From Sclerurus mexicanus (taxonomy: Eukaryota > Chordata > Aves > Passeriformes > Furnariidae): a stretch of 64,000 nt of DNA. Position 1 is the first letter of the stretch. The number at the start of each line of letters is the position of its first letter. The notes beneath the pieces are model-generated. The model was not told the DNA's origin. It ran no database searches and was given only the letters and a program-made list of their open reading frames with translations. Location of the stretch: the NCBI GenBank assembly GCA_013396755.1, contig VWZF01005491.1:165003-229002 (forward strand), in the 5' to 3' direction. Shown piece by piece: positions 1 through 12,600 of this stretch. Both the position numbers and the translations under genes were made by a program.

Positions 1-135
1 ATCCACTGGGCAGGATCCACTGGCTGAGATCTGCTGGCCATGATCTGCTGACCAAGATCCACCAGCCTTGATCTGCAGACCAAGATCTGCTGCCCAGGAT
101 CTGCTGGCCATGATCTGCTGGCTGAGATGTGCTCC
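1..135. repeat. Degenerate 14-bp minisatellite in MID2 intron
   Basis: Units of about 14 bases with the form GATCTGCTGGCCAT / GATCTGCTGACCAA / GATCTGCTGCCCAG repeat from the first base to about 130, with point differences and some units changed to GATCCACCAGCCTT. The array is cut by the window start, so its full length is unknown. It lies in the intron before the first MID2 exon of the window. Confidence 0.8.
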
Positions 136-602
136 AGCAAGCAAATGGCAGCATGACTGGGGACTGAGAGAGCAGCTTGACTCTCCTTGCCTGTGCCCAC
201 ACTGCTCCAGCCGAGGTGGTTGGCAGAGATGTCCCTCTCCCCTGGCTAATCAGGCTCTTGTTTGTCTCCCTCACCCTGTGCAGAACAAAACTGATGAAAA
301 GAGACAAAATTTTCTCTCCAAAGGAGTGGCAAAGGGCAGACACCCACACTGTCCCTTCCATCTGGTTGACATGCCAGGGTAACTGCAGTGCTGGGCTCAG
401 TGGCTCCCCCATGGCTTAACCCACTGGAGAGGGCAGAAGCTGCCAAGAAACCCCAGAGCCTTTTTCCAAAGTTATTCCACTGTTGCTCCCTCAGGCAGTG
501 TGCTGGGTGGTGGAGGGTCTCAGTTGCTGGCAGGGGACTGGGGACACTCCAGCTTTGCTGATCTCTGTGTTTTTCCTCTTTCTCCCATTTCTGGACCTGC
601 AG
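136..602 (+). other. MID2: MID2 intron end, before exon 603-698
   Basis: Unique intronic sequence with no recognised exon. A pyrimidine-rich acceptor tract (about 560-602) precedes the exon at 603. Confidence 0.7.
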
Positions 603-698
603 CAAACCCTGGAGACGAATCTTACCAACCTGGTTAAACGCAACAGCGAACTGGAAAACCAGATGGCCAAGCTGATACAGATCTGCCAGCAAGTGGAG
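603..698 (+). CDS. MID2: MID2 exon: first half of coiled coil (96 bp)
   Basis: The acceptor is a pyrimidine-rich tract ending in GCAG at 599-602, and the donor is GTGAGT at 699. The exon is 96 bases, phase 0 at both ends, and encodes 32 residues beginning QTLETNLTNLVKRN and ending QICQQVE. The leucine/isoleucine heptad pattern fits the start of the TRIM coiled coil directly after B-box 2. The same 96-base unit exists in MID1, where the protein differs at several positions; NSELENQMAKLIQ is the MID2 form. This is the first MID2 exon in the window. Confidence 0.95.
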
Positions 699-3600
699 GT
701 GAGTGAGGGCCAGCAAGGGGCTGGGGGAGGTGCCTGGGGGAGGTCCCTGCTCTAGGGATGGGATGTGTGGATCACCCCAGAGTCCTTTCCTGGGGACTAC
801 CCTAGGAACAAAGATGAGTGTGGGGGGGGAAGCGCTCTGAGGGCTCAGGGGAGCTGAAGTGTTTGGGGGAGTTCAGTTCCAAGCAATTGAAGATGCAGGG
901 ATGGTTCCCAGGGTCTGTAGCGTCTGAAGGAGTGTGGCGTGACTGGGATCCACTGGGAAGAGACATGGTCTGCTGGACTGGCTCCAAGGAAGGGAGACCT
1001 GCCAGCTTCTCTGTGCTGGGGGCAGCAGATGCTTTTGGTGGAAGCCTGGGTGAAACCAAGCATGGAAACAGGACTCATCAACAGCCTGGGTGACAATAAT
1101 CCTGCCAACAGAGCTCATCAACTGGGTGACACCAAGAATGCAGCTATTCCTTGAACCACTGCCTTCCCATAAGATAAAATCCCAAGCTGCTGCCGGGATT
1201 GTGGCCATGGATTCAAGGGGAATTTGCCAGTGCCTGAGTTAACACTACAGCTGTTTGCTTCACCCTTGGGCACCCCACCCTTCCCTGCACTTCCCCCAAG
1301 CCACCCCAAGAGCCTAGCAGCCAGTGGGATGAAGGGATACTCTGGCAGGATGTGGGGATGCTGCAGTGGGATGCAAGGATGCTGCAGCAGGATGTGAGGA
1401 TGCTGCAGCAGTATGTTGGAATGCTGTGGTGGGATGCAGGGATGCTGCAGCAGGATGTGGACTTGCTGTGGCAGTATACAAGGATGCTGTAGTGGGATGT
1501 GGAGATGCTGCAGTGGGATGCTACAACAGGATGCAAGGATGCTTCAGTGGGATGTGGGGATGCTGCAGCAGCATGGAAGGATGTGGCTGGGTGTGGGCAT
1601 GCTGCAGTGGGATGAGGGATGCTGCATGTGCTGGCTGGAGCTGTTTGCCCACAGGGAAGCACCTGGAATGCATTTGCCCATGGAGCTGCAGCTTGTCCTT
1701 CACCACCTGCATCTCAGAGCAGCTGGGGTTCTGGGGCCGGAAAGGTGCTTCCAAACCCCCGCGGTTCCTACAGGCAGCGTCAGCACTTTGTTCTTCACTC
1801 CCTCAATAACGTCCTGATGATCTGGCGAGAGGAAATGAGAGTAGAAGCCCTTTCTGTGAGTGCCAGCACGGCCAAGTGTGCCGCCAGCAGCTGGCAGCCA
1901 CTGTCACAGTGTGCTGTGGAGGAGGAGGAGGGGGCTGAAATGCTCTGAACTTCCAGCCAAAATAAGGAGCAGAAAAATCCCACTTGGCTCTGCAGAATTG
2001 CTGGCCTTCTGCACCAGTGCTCCATGTCACTCACACTGTCCTGTTTCTCTCTGCCCATGCATCACTCTGAAGTAGGATTGGCTTTGTTGGAGCTGCCTCC
2101 CTTGGGCTCCCTCTTCCCCAGGGCTCAGCAGGCTTGGAGTGAGTCTGTGAAAACAGAAAGCAAATGGCTGGCTGGCAGGGAGAGAAGGAGTCAGGATGTC
2201 CTTGCAGAGCTCTGGTGTCAGTCACCAGCCCTTGCTGCTCTGATGGGCCACACTTCAGCTCTGAGAACCCACCAGGGATGGAGCAGGGATGTGGCTGGAT
2301 GTCCTTCCAAACCTTCTCTTTTGAATCCAGCTCCAATATCTTAATGACCTGACTTAGGATGAATTGAAAGCTATTTGGTGTTTCTGTATGATCCTGGGAG
2401 TCTCAGACCTCTAAGCTGTCATTTTCAACAGTTTGGGAGTTTTCAGCTTTGTCAGACACTCTGCTTAAAATAACAGTTCAAATAACATTTCTCAGCTGTG
2501 CTGAATGCACAGCCGGGCCCTTGGAGGCACCTTTGCAGAGAGCACAGTAAAGTGTGAAGCAGAAAATATTTCTGCCTCCCTGTGTTCCTTGTCAGTCTGA
2601 TTCCAGGGAATTTTGCTTTCGAGCTATTTGTAGACATAGCACATAGACAGACACATGCGATCCCGACACAGTCTGCCCATCAGCCATGTTCAGTGTAAGT
2701 CCCATGGTATGGCCAGGGAATGGTGCCACCTGCACCCCAACAGACAGGGGTTCACCCCAGACAAGGGCACTGCAAGTGTCCCCAAGCCAATGAGCCTGTA
2801 CTGCCTGTCGAAGTGCCTCTGGTGCCTGGGGAGCTGCCCTGAAAGAGGGCAAAAGGGTGAAATCCCATGGCAGTGATGGAAATGTGAAACAAGGAGAGCA
2901 GGTGACAACCCTGTGGAGAAGCCAAGTTTGTAAAATAGAGGTGGCACCACTCCAGTGTCCCCTTTGCAGGGGGCAGCAGGAGATGCTGCGCATGCACGAT
3001 GGGATGGTGGCCTCTGTGCCACAGCAGCCACAGGGCTGGTCTCAGTGTGAGCTGTTGATGTCCCTGGGGCATGGCTGCTGCATGGCCAAAAGCCTCTTGA
3101 GGGTTGTGGAAGTGGGATGGGGTTCTCTGCTCCATCCCCAAGCTGCCAGGGCACATAGGAGGAGGTTTGCCTGTGCCTGAGTCATGCTGTGGGCTGAGAT
3201 GCTGTTCCTCATCCACATGAGCTGCAGGATGAGCTCTTCCCAGGGCTGAGTTTATTCCAGGGCTGTGTTGTCCCTAGCACATTCTCCTCCAGCACTCAGA
3301 AGAGTAAAGTATTTTTTCTCTCTGTTCTTACACCTAAAAACCACCCCCATGCCCAGCATTCCTGTAGCAATTAGCACCTGCCAAGTCTTCACCCTAAGTC
3401 CAGCATTTACCTGGGAAGTGGTTCATCACTGCAGAGTGGTTTGGCCAGTGTCCAGCTGTGCTTGAGCCAGGGATTTGCCAGCAGAGTGGTTCTGGTCTGC
3501 AGTACACCCACCATGCTCTGCTGGGCCTTGGAGGGGACCCCAGCCTCGAAAATGCTCCTTCTGTGGGTGCACAGTTCCAAGGGAGCTGGGTCCTGCCAGC

Positions 3601-6600
3601 TCACCACAGCCAGCCTGCATGGCACCACTGCCACAGCAGCTTGCTGCAGGCTCCAGACCCTGGAGCTGATCCTCCCCCCTGCTATGTGCAGCAGATTGGG
3701 AAGATTTTCTGCTGTTTTTCCTCTGTGGAGCTCTCTTTGGAGCCCATCAGCTGTCTCCCGCTCCAGGGTTGCATAATCTGCAGGCCAGGTTTAAAAAAAG
3801 ATCCTGTAGCAAAAATGTGGTTCACTCAGGGCTACCTTTGGACTGCTCTGTGTTCTACAAGGATTTGGGAGCATGAAATGAGGAAAACTGGTTTCTGTCC
3901 TCTAGTGTGCTTTAATTAAGTGGTGGGGCTTGATTCCCCTTACATAAAGTGCATCCTCTCTGTCCTGTCCTGTCCATCTCCCCAGGGATCCTGGTCTTCC
4001 CTGAAGGCAGAGGACTGGAAGCTGTGCCCCGACTCCACTCTGTGTGTGCACCACAGTGAATACAGACATGAGGGTGCATTGCGTGTCCCTCCTAACACCA
4101 GCTTGTTGCTGTTCCTGGCCAGGTGAACACAGCCATGCACGAGGCTAAGCTGATGGAGGAGTGTGATGAGCTGATGGAGATCATCCGGCAGCGCAAGCAG
4201 GTCATCGCTGTCAAGATCAAGGAGACAAAGGTGAGGGGGCTGGCTCATGTCTCCCAGGTCCAGAGGTCCCCACCTTCACTGCAGGATGAGCCCTTCCTTT
4301 CTGGGCATAGCACTCCATCAGCTGGTGATGCTGGGACGTCCCAGCCATGGGCAGAGGGGCTCCAGTGGCGTGCATTGTCTTGCCATGAGAGATTTGCTTT
4401 GGGCAGCCATCTGTGCCCACAAGTTCATCTCCTTGCTGTCCAAAATCTGGATGTCCCTCACTGCTCCTGCCCCAAGGCTCCTCTGCCAAGGGCAAGGCAT
4501 GTGCTGGATGTGGCTGGAGAAGGAATGGTATGTTGGTTAGCGTGACAAGTTGCTGTGGAGGCTTGGATCACTCCAGACAGCTTCCTCAGGGCTTTTCACT
4601 ACTATGGTCCTAATAAAATATTGTGAAATTAATATTGAAGGACCAGAGCCCGCCACTGCGGAGAGAGCAGAGGCTGCATGCTCTGCATTGCAGCACAGCT
4701 GAAGGGGGAGCTGCTTCTCACCCTTTTATTTGTGGGAGTGTTTTGTCCAGCTGGTCCAGACTGGAGGGCTGGACTGTAGCTCTGAGCGGTGCCCACAGGA
4801 GCCTTCATGAACCCTTTGCTGTCCTCACCAAGCTTGGGTGTGCATTGGGTTCCCACCACAGTGCCCATAGCCGAGCCCCAAATACAGATGTTTCCCAGGC
4901 AAAGTTTGGGAGTGGGCTCCACTGTGGGCATACACAGGAGAGCCATCAGCATGGCTCTGGGACACCCTGGCAGCAGTGGGAGCTTTGGAATTCTGCTTCT
5001 ACCCAAGCACTCCAGGGAACATATTTTATGTAACGGTGCTGTCTGCTGGTCCATCTGTCTGTCTGTGCTTCCCACTCTCTTCCCTGATGGCTCCAGGCTG
5101 TGCTGTCCAGTTCCAGCCATGCTTCGGAGGAATTGGAATCTCCAAAATGTTTTCCTACAATTGGCAGCTGGGCAGAGGTGAGGGGCATGGATTAGTGCCC
5201 AAACCCTCCGCAGAAGCCTTGCTGAGGAGCTGCCAGCCCAGCACTGCACCAGTGGGAGATGGGTGTGAGGATGCTGGTACTGGCCATACTGGGTTTGGCT
5301 TTCAAAGCTACCAGGGAACTGGAACAAGCCTGTGTGCCAGTGAAAAGAGGCTGGGGATGGAAGGGTTGCAGGTGTGCAGCACTGCAGATACCTCTGTACT
5401 CACACTGTGCTGGCTATGGATGGGCTGAGCAGGGTTTCCCCTTGCTTCTAACACGTGAGCAGCAATTTCCAGGTGGGAAAGGGAAGCAGTTTTTCCAAGA
5501 ACCCCAGCCATGAACACAGGAGAGTTTAAAAAGCTCCAAAGACAAAAGGAGGAAGCTCCTGAGGCTGCAGCCAGTTTGAAGCACTCTGGCTGCGGGGCGA
5601 GGAATTCTGCTTTCCTGCTGGATTGCCATTTGGTTTTCCATTTGTCCTGGGCTGCTTTTCCTGACAAATGGCCCAATGAATACATGCAGCCACTTGGTCA
5701 CAGCAGCACACAGCACTGGGAGGGTGGCAGCCCCAGGCCTGAGAAAGGAAACCTATGAAGGCAAAAATGCTGGAGACTGGTCCCAGGAGGACCTGACTGC
5801 TCCACCCCAGGGCTGCTGTGGGAAATGGAGCTCTCCCACCTCCTCCAGGCAGCGAGAGAGGTGCAAGGACCAGAGCAGGAGTTTGTGCGTGGTCCTGGGT
5901 GGGAGTGAGGGACACTTGCAAAGGTGCCTGGAGGATGATGCCTGCCATGCTCCCAGACATGGGGAAATCCTGTGTGTGGCCCCAGTCTTGAGCCCCAAGA
6001 GAGCCTGTGGGACACTGCTGGGGCCACAGGAGCAAGGCCAGGTTCCACAAGAACACAGTGGGTCCCTGGCACCCTGGGGGTCCCCAGCAGGGTGTTTTGA
6101 GTTTGACAGCATTTGTTGTCACTGTAACTCAAAGTGTATGTGAGCATCGAGGCAGCAGCAAGTCAGAGTCTGTGACTTCTTGCTGCATGTCTGGTCTTGG
6201 TAACAGCAGTGGCAGCAAACCCAGGTGTCATGCAGTGTGACAAGCACTACCTGGTCTTGCTCCCAGTATGCCAGCCCTCCAGGTGTAGGTGGCTGTGTGC
6301 CTAGTGGCAGCAAGCCTTCCCAAGGGTAGTGGGGTGGTCCAGCCATGGGGATGTTCCCCTCTGCTTCTGCCCTCTGCCCGCTCCTCTGTCTGCCCCACTG
6401 TCCAGATGCCTTTGGGCTGGCAGCTCCACGCTGGGACCCCAGTGGGGTCTGAGCAGGTGCTGGGACATGCTGCAGCCCAGTGTCATGCTGTGGGGACAAC
6501 AGGGCTGGGAGCTGATGTCCTCCAAAAGCCTGGGAGAAGGGACCAGGAGAACATGCAAGTTCCCTCATACCTTGGTTGCCCAACAGCTCAGTTCAGCAGC

Positions 6601-9600
6601 TGAGAACATGATTCCCTTGTTCCCAAGGTTTCCTTGCCCTGTGCTGAGTCACTTGCAGGGCTCTCCTTGAGCTGGCATGAGGGGTGACATTGTGTTTGCA
6701 TGGGAGGAGAGGAGAGAAGATGCATTGCTCTCCTGCATCCATCACACATGGGGGCCTCAGGGCAGGTGCGGCCTATTCCCTGGGGCTTTCTCACTCCCAG
6801 CAAGATTTAACATGGAAACTGCAATGCTTTGCTCCCTCCCCAGAACCAGTGGGATATTCCCGTGCCATTTCAATGCTTCTTGCTCCCCATGAGCAGCTCC
6901 TGGCTCAGATGGAGTCCCCTCTGTGCTTTACAAGCTCCTGAGCTCTCTTTGCTCCTCCAACAGGTGATGAAGCTGCGGAAGCTGGCTCAGCAGGTTGCCA
7001 ACTGCAGGCAATGCCTTGAGCGCTCCACGGTCCTCATCAACCAGGCCGAGCACATCCTGAAGGAGAACGACCATGCACGGTTCCTGCAGACTGCCAGGAA
7101 CGTGGCAGAGAGGTGGGCTGGGCTCAGGACACTGATGGTGGAATTGTCCCCTGGTCACAGGTCCCTGCCCAGAGATGACTTGATCCCTGCCAGGTCCCTT
7201 CCCCAGAGACAGTCCCCAGTGCAGCCTCCCACCATGCTGCCCTCAGATGAACCACGAGGTCGTTCCCATCCCTCACAGGACAGGTGTTTCATGGCTGGTA
7301 GTAACAACACTGTGGAACAATACTGTGCAATACTGGGCTGGAAAAGTGGTGGAAATGCCAATCCAAAGGGAGCTCAGGGGCCAGTCAAAGCTGGGGTGGA
7401 GCCTCCCTACTCTCAGGGGACATGTCCCCGGGCTAGGCAGCCCTCCTCAGCAGTAGTTTGTAGGTTCAGCCTGGTTTCCTGACAGCAGGTAATGTCACGG
7501 CAAGGCTGCCTGCACCCCTCTGCCCCTCCTCACCACGGCCAAGCCTCAGGAGCTGCATGCACCCTGGTGTGTACTGACGGTCCCTTCTTTCCTTCCAGGG
7601 TCGCCATGGCAACTGCATCCTCGCAAGTTCTGATACCAGATATCAATTTTAATGATGCCTTTGAAAACTTTGCTTTAGATTTTTCCAGAGAGAAGAAGCT
7701 GCTGGAAGGGCTGGATTATCTAACGGGTGAGTGCACAGGCACGTTCCCCTCCGTTGCACCCCATGTTCTCTCCACAACCCCATGTCTTCCCCTCAGCCCC
7801 TGCCCTGTGTCCCACATCTTCTCCTCAGTGCCCTCCCCTATGCCCCACCAGGGGCTGACAGACATGTTTTAAGACTTAACCAGTAACAAGCGCCAGGTCA
7901 GCTGTGGCAAAGCAGGGGCCATGCTGTCCCCAGAACAGTGACGTGTCCCCATCCTCCCATTTTACCCTGCTGCTCCTGGAGAACCCATAGAAAAGTCCAG
8001 AAAGCTCAAAAATTAAGACCTCCACGACCTGGGGAGGAAGCCGATGCCCATAAGGATGCAAGAGGGCTAAGGATTACATAAGGATCTGTAAGGATTACAG
8101 AGAGGGAACACTGAATTAACCAATTATTATATTTCTAATGCACTCTGTGCTTTAACATTTCCCTTTTCCTGACCTTTTTGTGGGTTTCTTAGTCCTGAAT
8201 TGTAAACCCTGGTGGGTAGGATCTTGCTGGGCTCCACGGTGCTGCAGCACAGACTGAACACTGCCCTTGGGGGTCTGGGAGCAGCAATGGCTGCTGGACT
8301 GGCCTGTGCTGGAGCCCTGGGGAGATGAAAGCTCCAGGGAGGCAAGGACATCCTCACTCACCCAAATCCGATTTTATCATCACAAAGCAGATCAGCTTTC
8401 ACTGAAAGATTAACACAAGCATGTGTATGGATCAGTTATGGGATAAAATACTTACTCCACAGCCAGTGCTGGGAAATAGGTGGATTTGGAAGTGGGTTCT
8501 CAGCCTGCTTCAGGGTGGGGTTGTCATACCTGATTGAGCAGCAGCAAAACCCCTGTGCTCTGACCCCTGGATCCTTTGTTAAACTAAAAAGTTTAGTTCA
8601 GTTGGAAACACAGATAAAATGAGAGAGTTCTTGGTGTCGAGAGTCTCTGCTCCCACCATGAGCCCATCTCTATTCTGATGGGAGCAGAAAGGCCCTGGGT
8701 TTTTAAGGAAGAAAAGCCCAGACTGACTGAAATCTGTGGTCTTTGCCTTTCCACAGCACCGAACCCACCATCAGTCCGCGAGGAGCTCTGTACAGCTTCC
8801 CACGACACCATCACTGTGCACTGGATCTCGGAGGATGAGTTCAGCGTCAGCTCCTATGAGCTGCAGTACACCATCTTCACTGGCCAGGCCAACTTCATCA
8901 GTAAGTCACCACATGCTGCAGGGGCTGCAGTTCCCTTCAGGAAGGAATTCCAGGTTGCCCAGAGAGGCTGTGGCTGCCTCATCCCTGGAAGTGTTTGAGG
9001 CCAGGTGGGACAGGGCTTGGAGCAACCTGGGTTAGTGGAAGATGTCCCTGCCAATGGCAAGGGGTTGGAATGAGATGATCTCTCTCCCAGCCCAAACCAT
9101 TCTGTGATTCTGTAAGGAAAAGGTTCTCAGTGGTTTAAAGACTGGGAATTCATGGAGGAAACAGCAGCAAAGAATCCACCAAGGGCTGCACTCAGAGTGT
9201 TGGAGATCGCCCTGTGCTGGGCATCCATCCCTGAGCTGCTCTGCCCTGTACTTGGTGTCATCGGCCCTGGCTCATTGAAGCACTGGAAACATTGGAGGGT
9301 CTCATCCATCTCACAGCTCCCAGATCTGTACATCTGGGATCCTACGAGCAAGGCAGTGCTGGCTGATAATTGACATGGTTTGTAAACTCTCTGCAACAAC
9401 ACTGAGGCATGTCTCCAGGTCATATTTCCTGCAAATCACTGCCATACCTAATTGTTTTTTCACACTGCCACAAATTTGCCTGACAGGAATCGGATTTGAG
9501 GACCAAGGAGGGATCTCTCATATGGCCTATGGCTTGTGAGAAAGTTTTACTCCTGGTTTTCCTTAGCAGCACATGCCGCTGTGGGAGGTGCTGACAAGGT

Positions 9601-12600
9601 GCCTCAGAACAGGCGATCTGGATTGCCATCAGCCTGTCCCACTGGCTGGGAGGATGTTTGCGCCAGGAGCTTGGTGTCACAGATCCGGAAGGCTGCTCAG
9701 TGCACTCTGAAATATGTAGGAAGCTGTCAGGGAAAGTTCCTTGTGGCTTTCCAAGCTGGACCTCACGTCCCCAGCCCCCAGCCCAGCCTTTGCCATTGTT
9801 TTGGGAAACAAGATGATGCATTTCCTCTCAGTTGGAGGCTGTAGGTTACTGGTGCTGCTGCAGCCACATCTACCCTGCTTGGCTTTCCTCTCCTTCCCAG
9901 ATACAGCATGTTATCTCCAGCACTTTGTCCTCTGGAAACCTGGAGAGCTTGGCCACCCCTCTGGCTCTACTCTTGGATGGCTACTAGCCCCTGCACTTCT
10001 AGCCAAGGACAAGACAGGGACAGTGCTGATGTCATTGAGTGGTTTTGGTGGAGGGACACCTGACAGTCCCTGCGCCAGCTCTGCACAAGCTGGGCTGACA
10101 GGGTGCTCAGGGCTTGCTCCTTGAGGAGCAAGGACTGTCCAGAGATGGAACATCCAGTGCTTCCCCACCCTTGGCTAGAAGGATTTTGCCCTTTTCCAGC
10201 TAGGATTTCCCTCACTTCAGCTTGTGCCCTTGCCCTGGGACCATGCTGGGGAAGGATCTGGCTCCCACCTCTCTCCAAACACTACTTTGGATGCATGGCT
10301 TGAACTTCCATTCATAAGGAACTTGGGAATAACTCATCTGCCCACCTCTGGGGGTCTGGCACAGACATTGGGGAGGAGGAGCTATGATGACCACGGGGGT
10401 GGGGAACAACAAGGGCAGGGCTGGAGGAGAGCCCTGAGGGGCACATGTCAGGAGTGTCCTTCTTGGCCAGCTCCTCCTAGGAAGAGTGAAGAAAACATCA
10501 GTTAAATTTGCAAGGAGAAAATGAATAACGTACTGTCCCTTGGAATAGCACAGCTGGGCCCAGGTGACAGGATTGTGTGAGCCCTGGCTGAACTCATGCA
10601 TGAAGAGACACTGGAACACTGAGCAGGAGCCCGGGAGGCTGACCAGGAGAGGAAATATCTTTCCAAGGAGCATACAGTTGGCCTGTGGAACCCATCCCCT
10701 TCACACTCCCATCAAAGCCAAGAGCTCAGCAAAAGCCGGACATTTTTATGGATGACGAATGCTGCAATAAAAAGGAATTTTTATGCTTTGGCAAGCATAG
10801 GAGCCCTCAGTCTTCAAGACCAAGCTCTTTGTGGTTGTTTTGGGAAATAAGGCTGCTTGGGAGGCCAAATCCTGCCCAGTGTCATCTCTCAGCCACTTTG
10901 TTCTTCCTTATAGAGGATCCCCAGTTGGTCCTTCCTGCAGGGAGGTGGCAGCGACCAGTGCTGAGCTGGAAGCTGTGTACTCTGAGGAGAGCAGCTCTGT
11001 GTGCAGGCTGCAATCAGGATCACATTTGTTTTATTTTCTACTTCACATCACATTGCTCTGTGCCCCTTGGCCATTCCCGTGTGTGTTCCAAATCAAATCC
11101 AGTCTGACAGGGACTGCAACCTGTCCCCATCCTGCGGCTGAACCAGCAACCAAGGATAAGTGAACATCCCGTGGAAGCTGTCTCAGGGGAGGTGTGGAGC
11201 ATTCTCAGCTCCTGTCTTCAGCGCTGCACATGCTGAAAACCCCCCTCCAGTCTCCCTGAATTCACAACCCACTCCTCACTGCTCCAACTACTGCTTCCAA
11301 GCTTCCTCCTTATTCCTCTTTTGGCTCAAAGCTCTGGCCCAGTGCTGCGATAGCTGTCCCAGGGCTCTGTACAGGAATCTCAGTGCTGCTACCATGGTGA
11401 GTCCTGGGTTCTCACTGTCCTGATCCCTAGCTCCCCCCAAACCCTGCAGGATCCCTGTCTCCCAGCGCTGGCTGCTCTAGTGCTCATGCCAGCTGCAGGT
11501 GATCCTCATCCCAGCCATGCCGGCAGGAGGAACAGCCTCGGGCACCACGTAGGCCTTTTCCCCTTTCCTGGAGTTCTGTGTCACCCCACCTGAGGTATGA
11601 CCCTTCATTTCCATACATACCAGGCCCTGCAGCTCCAACACTGCAAACTGCTGTAGCAGTCAGGCTTGGCACCTTATAGTCTTGGATTTTTCATTCCCTC
11701 CCATTTCCAGAAAGAGTTCAGGCTCCTGAATGATTTCCAGGCATCTGGATCCCTTCACTGAGAGCTCATTTTCTTTGAACTGCTCTGCAGACCAGTCTGC
11801 CTAGAGACCTGAAGCATCAGCATCCCTTGGCCATGAATTATTACTTCCTACCCTGGAGCACTGAGCACCAGGAGCAGGATTCAGGTGCAAACACATTGAT
11901 ATGGGTGCAAATATGTCCCTTTCTGCTTCTGGAATTGCAAATTGTGGCCCAGGAGCAGGAGGGAGGCTATCCTGCGGGAGCAGAGACACAAGAGAGGATG
12001 ACAGGGGGATGATGCTAGGATGATGGTGGGATCACAGTGGGCATCATCCCCTACTTGGCATCAGCAGCCACCTCTGCCATATGCCCTGGCTGGAAGGTGC
12101 CATTGGTTGAATTCCCCTTTCTCTGCACCCTTTTCCCATCACTTCCCACAGTAGCATCCCAAGATGCCAGCACGCCAGCCCTGGCTCTGCCTTACCAACA
12201 TTGCCTTCCTGTAATAATAAAAGAGAGTCTGAGTTGCTGGGATTTATTGTCTCTGGAAATATCCCTGCAGGCGCTTTGAACTCCCAGGCAGGCGGTAAAT
12301 CCTCCCGAGGGACACTGCAGTCGTGAGCTCTGCCTTAGCAGCACGGGGGCTTTGTATTGTGTCCTTCCCTGGGAATAAATCTCTTCCTGCCTCTCTCACA
12401 CTGCAGGTCTCTACAACTCCATGGACAGCTGGATGATTGTCCCAAACATCAAGCAGAATCACTACACGGTGCACGGGCTCCAGAGCGGCACCCGCTACAT
12501 CTTCCTGGTGAAGGCCATCAACCAGGCGGGCAGCAGGAACAGCGAGCCCGCCCGGCTCAAGACCAACAGTAGGTGCCTGGGCACTCACCTGGCTGTGGCA

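Noticed and set aside
1213..1662. 149-codon minus-strand frame rich in Ser, His, Ile and Cys
   Set aside because: It is a reading of the 21-bp minisatellite; the period is a multiple of three, so frames stay open by chance.
4629..5327. 232-codon minus-strand frame in a MID2 intron
   Set aside because: No recognisable domain, no splice or promoter context, and base composition like the surrounding intron.
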